Assembly: GCF_030272615.1 (NCBI RefSeq) | Contig: NC_081410.1 | Span: 121,892,640-121,956,639, forward strand | Direction: 5' to 3' | DNA: 64,000 nucleotides | Source of the DNA: Cryptomeria japonica | Lineage: Eukaryota > Streptophyta > Pinopsida > Cupressales > Cupressaceae | In this document: positions 48,485 through 60,425 of the stretch, piece after piece | How the letters are laid out: each line of letters starts with the position of its first letter | Numbering within the stretch: position 1 is the first letter of the stretch | Notes under the pieces: model-generated | The model's input: the letters and a program-made list of their open reading frames with translations, nothing else | Told to the model about the DNA's origin: nothing | The model's database searches: none | Program-made: the position numbers and the translations under genes

Positions 48485-49230
48485 ATGCCAAAACTAATTA
48501 AACCTGTGGAGAAGAAGCAAGTAATTAATCCCACTTCAAATAGTAATTCATTCATGTCCCAGGCGTTGTCTCAAGTAAAGATATCTATGCCTCTGCTAGA
48601 AGTAATGAAATTCCTAGATTACAAGAATGAGACGTTGAAAATTATATCTAATGTTGGAGAAGTACGTAGGAAGATCCTAAATCAAAAGAAGATCCTCCTA
48701 TGGTGTATCTTGGCACGTCTATTACCAAAAATATCACGCAGGTAGATCCTTTATATCTAACACTGCTGATAAACACAAAAATGCTAAAAAATTGCATGAT
48801 AGATTCAGGAGCAGCAGTAAATATCATGCCAGAGAACGTCATGAAAGAATTGGGAATGCATGTTGATACACCTTACGATAAGTGTTATGCTATGGACAAT
48901 AGGTTAGTTCTTGTAGTAGGAATTATGAAGGATGTTGAGTTCAAATTCCCAGCCTGTTCAGACACTACATACAAGACAGATATCACAGTTGTACAAGTGC
49001 CTACGAACTATGGGATGTTGTTGTCTAGATAGTGGTCAAACTTGGTGGGTGGACATGTCCAACTTGACTTGTCATATGCTACTATTCCAGTGAAAGGGGT
49101 AGAGGTGAGGATAAACAGAGAACCAAGATCTCCCTACCTCATAGAAGAAGTTGATCCTAATGAAGTGACTTGTTTTTGCCACTCAGATATGGACAACTTT
49201 CAGGTAAGTATTTCTAAACCTTTAAAAGTT
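48485..49230 (+). pseudogene. gag-protease junction and aspartic protease (element B)
   Basis: QVKISMPLLEVMKFLDYKNE marks the gag-protease junction. After a frame change near 48690 comes PMVYLGTSITK and KNCMIDSGAAVNIMPENVMK, with the protease DSG at about 48800. GMLLSR then a stop (49030-49032) and GGHVQLDLSYATIPVKGVEV follow. The active-site DSG is intact. It would process the Gag-Pol polyprotein. Confidence 0.85.
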
Positions 49231-49263
49231 GATAAAATTACAGAAACAATTAAACAAAATGAA

Positions 49264-49640
49264 ATTTTAATTTGGAAATTGTATTTCGATGGTGCATGTA
49301 GTAAGGATTGAAATGGAGCAGGAGTTGTACTTATTTCACCTAATGGAAAATCTTTTAAATACTCTTTCTTGTTAGCTTTTGAGTGTACTAATAATATTGC
49401 TGAATATGAGGCCCTTTTATTAGGACTCAAAATAGCAAATAAACATGGCATTAAGTTACTAACAGTTTATGGTGATTCAAAATTAGCTGTTTCACAAATT
49501 CGAGGCAAATTTGCTACAAAAAATGCAAAATTAAGAAGCTACAGGAATGAGGTTTGGGATTACATTGAACTCTTTGATGCTTTCTCCATAAATTGGATTG
49601 AAAGGTCCAATAACATTTTGCAAAATTCATGGCTAACTTG
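49264..49640 (+). pseudogene. archaeal-type RNase H placed before RT (element B)
   Basis: WKLYFDGACSKD (catalytic Asp at 49288-49290), stop at 49309, then NGAGVVLISPNG, FECTNNIAEYEALLLGLKIA (catalytic Glu) and VYGDSKLAVSQIRGK (second Asp), ending INWIERSNN. These are the landmarks of the archaeal-type RNase H of Tat elements, and all catalytic acids expected are present apart from the last, where the frame breaks near 49630. Its place between protease and RT differs from element A, where it follows the Ty3 RNase H. Confidence 0.85.
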
Positions 49641-49817
49641 GCCATCAAACAAAATGATATCCCTTTTGATGATATTACCCAAGTAGAACTTAATACCAGA
49701 CCATCAGTCCCTGACAATATAAAGAGTTGGCAAGTATTTGATGATGACAGGGATTTGCTAAAGTTTTTGTTTTGTGAGAATCAGTATGAGCACTAGCGGA
49801 TTGATTGGAATGGACTT

Positions 49818-50990
49818 GTGGAGGACAAGGATGGCAAGGGGACTGTACTTGGGCAAGAGGTGTTGCAGCTAAAAACAAATAAAATCCCAAAAGAATTGAT
49901 AGAGCTTGAAAGAATGTTTGATGATAAAGATATAGCAAGTTTCAGACCTAATTCAGGAGGACATGAGGATGTTGAAAAAATAAACTTGGGAAGTGAAAGC
50001 AATCCAAGAGAAGTATATATTGGAAAAAAGCTCACACCGAAAATCAAAACAACATTGATTAATTTGCTAAGGAAGTACATGCATGTTTTTTCTTGGTCAT
50101 ATGATGACCTTAAAGCATACAGGGAAGACTTGTTTCAGCAAGAGATACCCTTGAAGCCTGATGCAAAGCCTTTCAGACAGAAGAAAAGGCCAATAAACCC
50201 TAATTTGTCTCCCAAGATGAAAGAAGAGCTGATGAAAATGAGAAATGTTGGTATTATTGAGCCCATAAGGCACTCGACATGGGTGTCCAATTTGGTCCCA
50301 GTCAGAAAAAAGAAAGGTTATATTAGACTGTGTGTGGACTTTAGGAATTTAAATGTTTCATCTTTAAAAGATAATTATGATCTACCTAACATGGAGGCTC
50401 TTTTGCAGAAAGTCACTGGAAATGAATTGTTATCTATGATGGATGGCTTCTCAGGCTACACTCAAGTCAAAGTTAGGGAAGCAGAAAAGTTCAAAATTGC
50501 TTTCACCACACCTTGGGGCACCTATGTCTATGCTAGGATGCCTTTTGGACTGACAAATGCAGGAGCTACATTCCAGAGGGCTATGGATGTAGCCTTTGAG
50601 GGGCTGATTGATTATATCTTGGCAGCTTACCAGGATGATATGACTAGTTATTCTAAAAAAGAAGAAGACCATTGTAATGACCTAGAAAAAATCTTTATTA
50701 GAGCATTAGAATATGGCATATCTTTAAATCCCAAAAAGTGTCATTTTGGAGTTACTGAAGGGAAATTGTTAGGTCATATTGTTTCAAAAGATGGTGTGAG
50801 AATCGATCCAGAAAGGATTGCTGCTATTGATAAGATTCAAATCCGTAAAACAATTAAGGCAATTCAATATTTTTTTGGTCAAATTAACTTTGTAAGAAGA
50901 TTTGTTTCAAACTTCCTTGAAATTGTAAAACCTATTGCTAAAATGTTGAAAAAGGGTGTTGAAATAAAGTGGACTAATGAAGCTCTTGAA
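49818..50990 (+). pseudogene. reverse transcriptase (element B)
   Basis: The longest open frame of the window (49818-51329) covers RT and most of the RNase H. Landmarks: MHVFSWSYDDLKAYREDLFQ, IRLCVDFRNLNVSSLKDNYD, MMDGFSGYTQVKV, YARMPFGLTNAGATFQRAM and the catalytic motif YQDD at 50628-50639, where Ty3 elements usually have a hydrophobic residue at the second place. SLNPKKCHFGVTEGKLLGHI follows. This domain has no internal stop, so it decayed less than its neighbours or by chance stayed open. The frame is separate from the upstream protease/aRNase H frame. Confidence 0.93.
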
Positions 50991-51400
50991 GCTTTTGTAA
51001 ACATCAAAAGACCCATCAGGGAAGCCCCTGCATTAAAGTCCCCTGATTTCTCTAAGCCTTTCCAAGTGTTTTCATTTGCTTCATTCCATACTATTGTTGT
51101 TGTCATGTTACAAAAGAATGATGAGGGCCAAGAACAACTAGTGGCATTCTTTAGCAAAACATTGCAAGCATCTGAGTTGAACTATGATTTAAATGAAAAA
51201 CAGGCTTATGCTCTTGTGAAACTCGTAAAAGCTTTTAGACCCTACCTGGTTGGTGCCACTGTTATTACATATGTACCAAATTTTGTTGTTAAAGACATCT
51301 TCAGACAATCAGAGACTAAGGAGATGTAGATGGATAAACTAGATCCAAGAATTCAATATTGATATAAAGATCACAAAGTTGGTGAAGGGTCAAGGTTTAG
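50991..51400 (+). pseudogene. Ty3-type RNase H lacking a catalytic Asp (element B)
   Basis: The domain continues RT in frame: FSKPFQVFSFASFHTIVVVM, where TDAS is usual, so the first catalytic Asp is absent (about 51069-51083). Then EQLVAFFSKTLQASELNYDL, EKQAYALVKLVKAFRPYLVG, and a stop at 51327. It probably served as a structural connection domain, with catalysis by the archaeal-type RNase H; that is inference. Confidence 0.8.
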
Positions 51401-52742
51401 CAAAATTGATGGCAGAATCCAATCTTGAAGCAGCACAGGTAAATCAAATAGAGTTGGAAGATGCACAAATGAGCATTGAGAGGTGCCCTTGGTATACAAA
51501 TATTGTTTATTACTTGAAATACATGAAGTGTACTGATAGTTTAAATGATAGTCAGAAAAGAACTTTAAAGCTTCAAACATCTAGGTATGTATTACTTAAT
51601 GGAGATGTATACTAGAAAAATAGAGATGGTATTCTCTTATTGTGTCTAGATGAGTATCAAGCATCTGTTGTTTTAAAAGACTTACATGAAGGTGTATGTG
51701 GAGGCCATTTCTCAGCCAAAACCACTGCTCATAAAATTCTTAATATCGTTTATTATTGGTCCCAAGTTTTCAAGGATTGTCATGCTTATATCAAAATGTG
51801 AAGCATGTCAAAAAATTTCAAGGAAGCTTAAGTATAATGGAGCTATTCCTCTTAGACCCATGCATACAAAAGAACCATTCCAGATGTGGGGTATTGAATT
51901 CATAGGGGAAATAGCAAACAAATCTAGTGGTGGGCATAAATGGATTTTGGTGGCTACTGATTATTTTACTTTGGGTTGAAGCCATTCCCACAAGATAGGC
52001 TACAAACAAAGTGGTGACAAAGTTTCTCTTGGAAAACATTCTAACCAGATTTGGAGTACCTTGGAAGATTGTGGTGGACAATGGGATGTGTTTCAGATCC
52101 AAGGAGTTCTCTGATTTCTGTGAAAATTATGGCATCACTTTGTCCTATTCATCACCTTACCATCCCCAAGGAAATGGACAAGCAGAATCAAGCAATAAGA
52201 ACTTATTGAAGATTATTAAAAGGATGTTGGGTGATAATAAAAGAGCTTGGGATTCAAAATTGATCTTAGTAGTATGGGCTGACAGAGTGACAGTCAAGAA
52301 GTCCATAGGATTTTCTCCATATGAGCTTGTATATGGAAAAGAAGCAAGATTACCCTTGAATAGTTTGCTTCCAGTTTATAAATTTGTTACAGAGGAGTGT
52401 TCAGAGGAAGTAAAATTCATGGGGGACAGGTTGATGGTGTTGGTTGAGTTGGATGATTATAGAAAAGAGGCTCAGGAAAGAAACATTCAGAGGAAACAGA
52501 TGGTTAAGGAATTGCATGATAAAAAGGCTTGTGACACAACATTTGAAGAAGGAGAATGGGTACTTACATGGAATGCTAGGGACCAAGACAAAGGAAAACA
52601 TGGAAATTTTGATGCACTTAAGCTAGGACCCTATATCATCTTGGAAAAAAGTGGAGAAAATTCATATTACTTGCAGGATACTGATGGCGAAGTGTTGGAA
52701 TTTCCAGTCCATGCTCAATACCACAAGCATTTCTTCTCTTGA
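51401..52742 (+). pseudogene. integrase (element B)
   Basis: The zinc-binding part reads DLHEGVCGGHFSAKTTAHKI then, after a frame change near 51790, CEACQ. The catalytic triad is still present across two frames: Asp in VATDYF (51959-51961), Asp in VVDNG (52077-52079) and Glu in GNGQAESSNK (52185-52187). The C-terminal part (to the stop at 52740) is open: EEGEWVLTWNARDQ and LGPYIILEKSGENSYYLQD. A stop at 51613, a frame change near 51790 and another near 51980 inactivate it. It joins cDNA to host DNA when intact. Confidence 0.9.
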
Positions 52743-54498
52743 TAATCAGGGAGTATTTCTTGTATCCTAGTAATATAGTTTTCCTTTTGTTTTTTGTTAT
52801 GTGTTTTTTATTTTCTATTTGGGTCTTTTTTCAGAGATAGCTGAGATCTTGCTATGTCCTTAAAAGGAACATACATCCCCAGAAAGAGCCACTGTTAGCA
52901 CATATTTTTACAAAATATTTTTATGCTATATATGGATTCTTTTTGCATATAGTTTGATCATAAGAGCATTTATTGTTGGATTGTATGTGCAGGTGATATG
53001 TTGCAGTGTCTTCATGAAAAGGCATCACTTGGGCATATTCTATGGAAGTGTTGAGTGTAATGGCATTCTGGTAATCCTCATCTTCACAATTAGTCTCATT
53101 GCAAGAGAAATTTTTGGAATATCAACATAGAGCAGGGTTGTGAGCTTGTTCAAAGATGTCAATAGTGTGGGAGAAACATTTTGGTATGATTATTAAAAGT
53201 TGCATCCATAGAGAAAGGCTTCTTTTGTAAAAAATGCAAAATTCTGCTTATGGGCATAAGTCATCCTGATGAGATCGCCCAAGGAGGACGGAGTATGTTG
53301 ATCAAAGTAATTCATGCTGATGGTGTTTCCTAAAAGGCGTGAGCGGTGTGAAGAAGTGTGACTTAGTGGTAATCCATCAGGGAGAGATACGACAATGATA
53401 TGATAAGAAGTCAGAGTCATCGGAGTAACATACACTATCAAGAACGAAGAAAAAATGTTATCCTGATACCCGATGGGGTTATTGGTGGAACTCTTGCCGA
53501 TAACTGATGGGGTGGTGTCACCCTGATTTTCGATGGACTAAGTGGAGAAGGTGACTATATCAGAGAGACTTTCTCGGATAAAGTGGTACCAAGAAAGAAA
53601 GGGAGCAAGACTCATTGGGATAACATACATCATCGGGGAGATGCATTTTGAGTTATCCTGATGCCCGATAAGGAAGATGAGCTCGTCACAATCGAAGTGA
53701 CTACATCAGGAAAACCTACGTCGATAGACTAAAGCAATCCGATAAGGAGAGTAAGGTGAAAGAAGACTGATCGGGATAGCCTACGCTATTGGAGAAACAT
53801 TTTTAGAGTTGTGCTGATGCTCGATGAGCAGAATGCCATAGAGGGCGGATCTATCAGGGCGACTATAACTATCAGAAGCAAGGAAAATATGCTACACCAA
53901 CGTGCAATGAAGCAATTGGTAAAAGTTAAGCTGATCAAAAAGAAAGTTATATGTCATGGGACCATTGGATGTAGTATTAAGTGACTTATGCCGAATTCCG
54001 ATGGAGAGACTGGAGGTATTAACAGAAAGAGGTTTCATCAGAGAGACATACCCCGATTTAACATAAAGTAAAGTTGACTAGTAGAAAGGAAAGGAGGATC
54101 CATCAGGATAAGTCAAGCCTTGAAGAAAAAAGGGAAATGGACGGGGTGAGATTCGATAGACTAGTCAAAGTGACCTATGCCGATAGACAAGACAAAACGG
54201 TAATTGAAGGAACAAAAAAGTTGGGTGGCACCAAGTAATTGAATTATCGGGTAGGGTTATGTTGATTAGCCATTAGAATCTATGATACAACAACCATTAT
54301 TTAATGCTCGCGATCAAGTAGATTGGATCTGTATGAAGTAAATCTGATGAGTTTTTTTTATCGTTACAGACTCTATCCGTTGCATATCTAGCATAAAGAA
54401 AGATTTTTGGTGCAAGAATTATTCACAGTTTCTTCAGTCGTCAACATTGAAGTTGCAGACAAGAAGCATGGGTAATTTGAGAATTCAAGCATTTAATC

Positions 54499-57444
54499 AT
54501 TGAGGTTTCTGGTTCACAAGGGAAAAGAAAGGTCATAGAGATTTCAGATACACAGTCTACTAAATCAAAAAAGATAAAGTCTGTGTAGGGTGTGCAAAAG
54601 CAAAAGTTGAACCAGGACATGATTGACCAAATGGAGTCATCTGGTGCTAAGTTGAGGAGGTCTAAAACCTATTTGCCACTCAAGGATCAATTGGAAGATA
54701 AGTACAAAGGGGTTGGAGATATCTACACAACCATAAAGGGCCACGAATTGTTTCAATATCACTACCTGAGGCGGAACAAGAAGATACCATTGTCAAACCC
54801 TTGGATGACAAATTTGGGCAGATTGGTGGTCCCAAATGTTTTTCTGAATCTCAGGTTATTGGAATTGCTTACCAAGAAGTACAATAAAGAAAAACTATGC
54901 ATCCAATTTCCAGATGGGGATCCATTCATATGGATATCTATCAGGTCTATTCAGGAGGTTTTTGGTGTGTCTTATGAGCCCTACATGCCCCTATCCTTTA
55001 CAGACCTAGAAGGAGAGTATACCCAAATGGACACTGCTCACACAGTGTGGAAGTTATCAATTCACAAAAAGGAGAAGGTACGACTCACAGAGCAGGATGA
55101 TCCTCCTTTTGAAATTACTCTGTTCAGGCAATATTTGCAGTACACATATTGGGCATGCGGTCAGGTCTGCGGGGAAGAAGTTCCTGATGTTACAAGGATA
55201 GGCCCATTGGTGTTGGCTACAGACATTCAAATGCATGAGCGAAGGCCATTTGATTATGCAACTTACTTGGCAGAGAAGTTGCATGAAGGATTCTTGAGTT
55301 TGCAAATAGAGCCTAACCCTACTTTCAAATTTTACTCTTTGCTAATGCATATGGTTTTGTTTCATGGGAAGATGAAAGGTTTGTGGCCAGAAGAATTAAG
55401 GGTGATTCCCAGGAACAAAGATGGATAGGACCAACCGGTTCAATTATGGGTATCCCTGTGGGACTCCAGGTTTGACAAGTCACATTATGTGTTGTTTGAA
55501 GAATATTTTGTTAAGCCTCTGTATAGATTGTTTGGAGTGGAATGTGATGGGTCTATCTCACCTGAGATCAAGAGATTCTTCAGACCCCATTCTTTTGGAG
55601 ACACTAGGGTCAACCACAATTGGGGTGACTGGTTTGTATGTCAAAATTTCACTTTTTTTAGGGTGTATAGTTTTGAGGGTGTTCCATATATGTTGCCTAC
55701 ATTAGTTCCTGACAGGATTGCCTAGTTAGAGATTGTTAGGCAACTTAGTATGTCAAATACAAAACATTTGGGTGGCGTACACAAGCAGGTATTTATGTCT
55801 AGCACTTTGCATTTTGGAGACTTCACCATTGTATCTACCAAGGCTTATGAGATGATAGAAAAGAAGCTGGTAGAGGAGTACAATTTGTATGGACACCAGG
55901 CTCAGAAAAATTATGATCCAAAGGGATATATCCACCACTACAGGAAGAGCCAGAACCTTGGAGAATATTTGCATATACTCATGGAGGCAGAAGATTTATT
56001 TAGAAACAAGGAATGGGATGAGGCTGCTGCACTTTTAGAAGAATTGAACCAAAAATTGGAAGAGCGGAAGTAGAGGCTTTAGGAACTAAAAGAAGAAGGA
56101 GATTCTAAGAGTGGGTATGATGAGAATATAGTTGTATCAACCCTTTGTGCACCTGAATTAGAAGAAGTGGCAGAGAGCTAGGAGCAAGCCATGGTGAGAA
56201 TAAACGCCAACACATATGTGAGAATGGAAGAGCATGCAGCTTTCATTGCAAGTGAAGTTTTTATATAGTCCAAAGAGTTTAAGTCATTCTTGTACCATTA
56301 CAAAGGGAAAAAGTTGAGGGAAAGCATCCCAAATGTTACCCCAGAAAATGAAGTAGAGATGCTTAAAAAATTGAAAGAAGACATTGATGCAGAAGTGGTC
56401 ACAATGACACCATAGAGAGGGAGACAATTTCTCAGTGAGGCAGGCATCATGTTGTTCTGAGGATGGGACTTAAGTGCTTCTTTCATTTTTGATAGTTTGT
56501 TGCATTCTGATAGAAAGGATGTAAAGTTAGACATACAGGGTATTAATGACATTTTTATTTGATCGAGATATGATCCAAATGAAGAGGAAATTTTGTTTTG
56601 GGCCCTATACCCTCCAAATAAGAGACCCAAGATCATAGATGGAGATAAACCATTTGGGCACATGATGAAGCTAAAAGTAGGAGAAGTTAATCCAACTGTC
56701 ACCACAGATTTGGGGATTGACATTGCAAAACTGAATAAGGCCCAAATACAGTGGGTGTTAAAAGAGGGTCAAAAATATAAGAATTTATTTGAAGACCTAT
56801 TGAGAAGTCATAGTCATGAATTACCACAGATAACTAATACCGGTGTGCAATGGAAAAAGAAATATGAAGACCAAATGAAAGAAAACATTAAGCTAAGAAG
56901 GTAAATTAGGATTGCCAGGTTAGATGCTGCTTGTGTTTTGTTGACAAACAGGTTTGAGCATTTGTTGGATGTTCTCAAAGAATTTTGGATAAATGGTCAA
57001 AAGACCTAGGATAATATGGCTTCTCATGAAATAACTTTGAAGAGGCTGAAGGCATTGTTGAAAGAGAAGAGTGTCGATGAGAAAATTGTTGAGAAGATCT
57101 AGAGAATGTTGAACAAGCATAAGGCATTTGGTGTAGACATTAAGAAAGAATTTACCAATTGTAAAGATATTGTTAAGTATGGTGTACCAGCTATTGTGGA
57201 TTATGCAAAGCAGTTAAAGGACAAACGGATTTGGATTGCAGAATGCCAGAATGTACTTAACGCATATCTTAATGTTTTTGGGGTAGATGTTTTGGATATG
57301 AAGTAGACAGGTGAGCATATGGAGAGATTGGTTACCATGGAGATCGTTGTCAGAGATACTATATTCAAAACCAGCACTCACAAGGACAACAAGTATTTGG
57401 AGCACATACAAAAGTGTGATACAATACTGGACGACCATAACTAA
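54499..57444 (+). pseudogene. LTR-embedded ORF, 3' LTR copy, ~980 codons
   Basis: A single reading frame runs from the former start (ATT at 54499 where the other copy has ATG) to TAA at 57442-57444, broken only by about 14 in-frame stops, with no frameshift seen. The first 280 codons after 54592 are open. Parts: basic N-terminal segment; a globular part with SNPWMTNLGRLVVPNVFLNL, FGVSYEPYMPLSFTDLEGEY and FKFYSLLMHMVLFHGKMKGL; LFEEYFVKPLYRLFGVECD; an acidic helical part (AALLEELNQKLEERK); and a long helical C-terminal part. I recognise no family. Placement wholly inside an LTR is unusual. Confidence 0.85.
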
Positions 57445-57875
57445 TCTTTATTATATTTTATGTCTAGTAGCTAAGGAGTTAGGTGTTATGTTTTAGTTAA
57501 GTTTAGTTTAACAAGATGAAAGGCTGTGTCCTTTCATTTGAATCCTCTGGCTCACATATATGTAGTCAGTCATTTTTGTATCATGCATGACATTTTTTTC
57601 ATCTTTCAGAGACCCTGCCCTTTAGAACTTCTAGTGTTATGTTAAGGCAATTCTAATAGGAATGAGGAGTTTATTATGTGCAAACTGAATGTATTGGAGT
57701 ATTTATAAGTGCAATTTTTGTGTACATTCTTATTCCAAAAGTTAATATACAAGATTTCATGTTTTTATCTTCAGATCGTTATATGTAATTTTGTGTTTGA
57801 TGGAATCATATGTCCTCTTGATAAATCTTTTAGATTTGTTGTGATGTGTCATCACACGATGTTGTATTGAATGTA

Positions 57876-58273
57876 TGAGTCGAGCACCACTACATCACAG
57901 CCTTATGAAAGCAGGTACATCCTAGTAGTAGTTCGTCGTTAGGAAGTTCTCTATCTATTATGTAGTTCCTTTTCCTTTCCTCCTGTTGCTCGAACTCCAA
58001 CCAGATATGGAAAAGGAAGGACATGGGCAACGGTTTTAATGGAATCATCATCTTGCCGGTGAACCATCTATCTCATGTGCCTGGTCTTTCCCCAACTCCC
58101 TACGACTAGAAAGAAAGAATATGTCCCTTCATCCAGTTCCAGACCCCATGGGAGAATCCGTTCCCTTATTCATGCTCTGGTTCGAGCAAATTCACTCGTT
58201 GATTCAGCAGTTGGAATTGAATCAGATCCTCTAATACCTGGATCTTTATATTCGACCAATACCCAGATCTCGA
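57876..58273. other. ~398-base foreign insert in the 3' LTR of B
   Basis: The 5' LTR reads GAATGTAAAATTGGG at 46265-46279. Here GAATGTA (57869-57875) and AAATTGGG (58274 on) are separated by about 398 bases of different, GC-richer sequence (TGAGTCGAGCACCACTACAT to CCCAGATCTCGA). Part of it reads as protein on the plus strand (RPHGRIRSLIHALVRANSLV) but I do not recognise it. No terminal repeats or clear target duplication are seen. It may be an organelle or gene fragment captured at a break repair. Confidence 0.8.
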
Positions 58274-58841
58274 AAATTGGGTTTTTTATTGTTCATGCAA
58301 CACATAATGAAACTTTCACAGTGATGGTCTTATAATTGTCTCTTGAGTTGATAGTGATTCTTGTCCACAAAGTTATTCATTAATTGTCAGATAAAGGCAC
58401 TGGTATGTTATTAATCTTTGTTGAATAAGTTTGTATACATTAGTTCCTTATCAAAGAAACAAATCTTCTAATTTCTATAAGTACTGCTCTTTTTCATAAT
58501 GGCTTAAATTCCTAATAGTAATCTTTTACATAACACAACTATATTCACACTTATTTTATCAGTTTTGAAGGCATTCAATAAGAAGCACTTCTATTAGCAT
58601 AATTGAAAAAAATCTTTTGCCATCCCTATGATTTCTAACTCCCACAGTAAAAATTCACTTAAAATAAACCTCTTTTGTGCTTGAGAGTGTAAGGCACACC
58701 CACCTGGGTTTAGTGGAGCCTAAAAAGCAGAGGAATTTGGTCTTCGACCATTCCTATTCGTTGGCCAGGGCTGATTAGATTAACTGAGGATTAGGCAAGT
58801 CTTTGGTTTCTCAATCTGTGGTTTTGGGTACCAACAGGTAT

Positions 58842-59175
58842 AATGTTCCTAGTGTTCCCCCCACTGATCTAGATGCCAAAAAGGAGTATGAGAACAATGC
58901 AAAGGCCAAACATGCTATCTTGAGCGGGCAGTCTAATAATGTGTTCGTCAAAGTCATGCATTGTGCTTCACCCAAGGAGACTTGGGATAAATTGTAGAGG
59001 TTATTTGAAGGAGATGCAAAATTCAAAGAAGCCAAGCTGCAAGCACTAAGGGGCCAACTTGAGGGCATCAAGATGAAAGATGATGAGACACTACCTTCAC
59101 AAATTTAATGAAACTATGAACACCATCAGAGGACTAAATTGCAGATGAGATTCTTGTCAAGAAGGTACTTAGATC
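58842..59175 (+). pseudogene. copia gag, continuation after element B
   Basis: Continues the gag begun at 41297: NVPSVPPTDLDAKKEY, then AKAKHAILSGQSNNVFVKVM, SPKETWDKL, a stop at 58996, and AKLQALRGQLEGIKMKDDET. A frameshift near 59090 leads to YLHKFNETMNTIRGL, and ADEILVKKVLRS ends at 59175 where LTR D begins. This is the standard order of a copia gag (UBN2-type) domain. Confidence 0.88.
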
Positions 59176-60363
59176 TGTTACTATTTACTAAGTTGTCATT
59201 AGTTTTATGTCCAAATTCATCCTATATACTCTATTCGGTTAATACTACTGAAATATTTAGTCGGTAAGTATTAAGGGTGTCGGTTATAGAAGAAAGGCTA
59301 GTCACCAAGATAAGAAATACCAAGCTGCCTACCAAGTTCTTATGTCTACCGAGCAACAAAGAAGGTATATCAAGTCAATCTAAACCAAGTGGAAACGTGT
59401 TACCAGATTCAATGAACCTGGACACATATCTGGTAATGTGTTACAAGATTTGAGAACAAGGAACCGTTATTACATAGGGAATTGCACTTAAAGATTTTGT
59501 ATGATTTTGAGGAAGTTTATCTAATGAAATAATTTCTATGTTTATTCATTCGATAAAACATGTTTGTATGATCGATGTATGAACAAGATCACTACCTCAG
59601 AGATCTATATATACAGAGTGATTTGAGTATCTAACATATAGAGGGAAGATGATGAGTTGAAAATGAAAGTCTTGAGAGAAGTTAAGATGTGATGATTGAA
59701 CAGAGATATTCAGTGGTCACCGAGAAGGTTTTTCTAGAAAACAGCTTAAGGGACAGAGTATACAGAAGAGGTCACCAAGTTGATCTATCAATTACCGAGG
59801 TATGTTATGAGCATGGTAATTTCATATTGAGCACATAGAGTCTGCTATAACATTTCAGATGTAAAGTTGTAGATATTTTGTAAAGACTTTGATTGAATTA
59901 TTTGAGTTGTGATAGAAACCTTTAACTGGGTAAAAGACTCTAACAAAGTCTATAAATTGTAAAGCCTTTAACCAGGTACAACATTTTGTAAAAGTGTTTG
60001 TAAAATCCTTTAGCAAGGTAGATCTACAAGATCTTGATACTCCTAATAGGGTAAGCTATCAAAAATAGCTAAACATGTAGCTCTAACCGAGCAACCTTTA
60101 TTATTGCAGTAGTGAAGTTGTGGGTGCCATCCCCACCATAGTTTTTCTCTCTAACCAAGAGTTTCTGCGTAACCAAAATATTTGTGTTATGAAGTGAAAT
60201 GTGTATGGATGTTATTTCTATGATTATGTTTTAGCATTATATATTATGAGATCAGCTATACACAGTTTATGTTTGTCAGTAAGATTGTTTTTGAAGAAAT
60301 GTTTTGATGTACTGATTCACCCCTCCCCTCTCAATACATTATCTTTCTTTGGTGGACCTAACA
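59176..60363 (+). repeat. 5' LTR of element D
   Basis: Starts TGTTACTATTTACTAAGTTG and ends GGTGGACCTAACA, giving a TGTTA/TAACA inverted end, and is followed at once by the primer binding site. Length about 1.19 kb. A TATATATA box at 59606-59613 may be its promoter. Confidence 0.85.
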
Positions 60364-60364
60364 A

Positions 60365-60377
60365 TTGGTATCAGAGC
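60365..60377 (+). promoter_or_regulatory. primer binding site of element D
   Basis: TTGGTATCAGAGC is the perfect plant copia site that pairs with initiator methionine tRNA, one base after the LTR end. Confidence 0.95.
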
Positions 60378-60425
60378 ACTACTCTTGGAAAAGGGTTTCA
60401 CAGCCTAAAGAGAAAGATCCTAACA

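Larger units (their letters stand above)
41432..58836 (+). mobile_element. element B: 17.4 kb Ty3/gypsy Tat-type element
   Basis: Complete from LTR to LTR, flanked by the target duplication GGTAT (41427-41431 and 58837-58841). LTRs are 41432-46831 and 52893-58836. Internal order: primer binding site, gag, protease, archaeal-type RNase H, RT, Ty3 RNase H, integrase. Both LTRs hold an unknown long ORF. In the first 175 bases of the two LTRs I count about a dozen differences, so the insertion is old. Frames are broken in every domain. Confidence 0.93.
52893..58836 (+). repeat. 3' LTR of element B
   Basis: Begins TGTTAGCACATATTTTTAC and ends GGGTACCAACA. It is longer than the 5' LTR mainly because it has a foreign insert of about 398 bases (57876-58273) and keeps the 185 ORF bases lost from the other copy. 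Just upstream the purine-rich AGAAAGAGCCAC is a weak polypurine tract. Confidence 0.93.

Noticed and set aside
58075-58335. 86-codon frame in the foreign insert as a real gene
   Set aside because: The frame extends into the LTR sequence after the insert, has no start context of its own, and no family was recognised; kept only as a hint of captured coding DNA.
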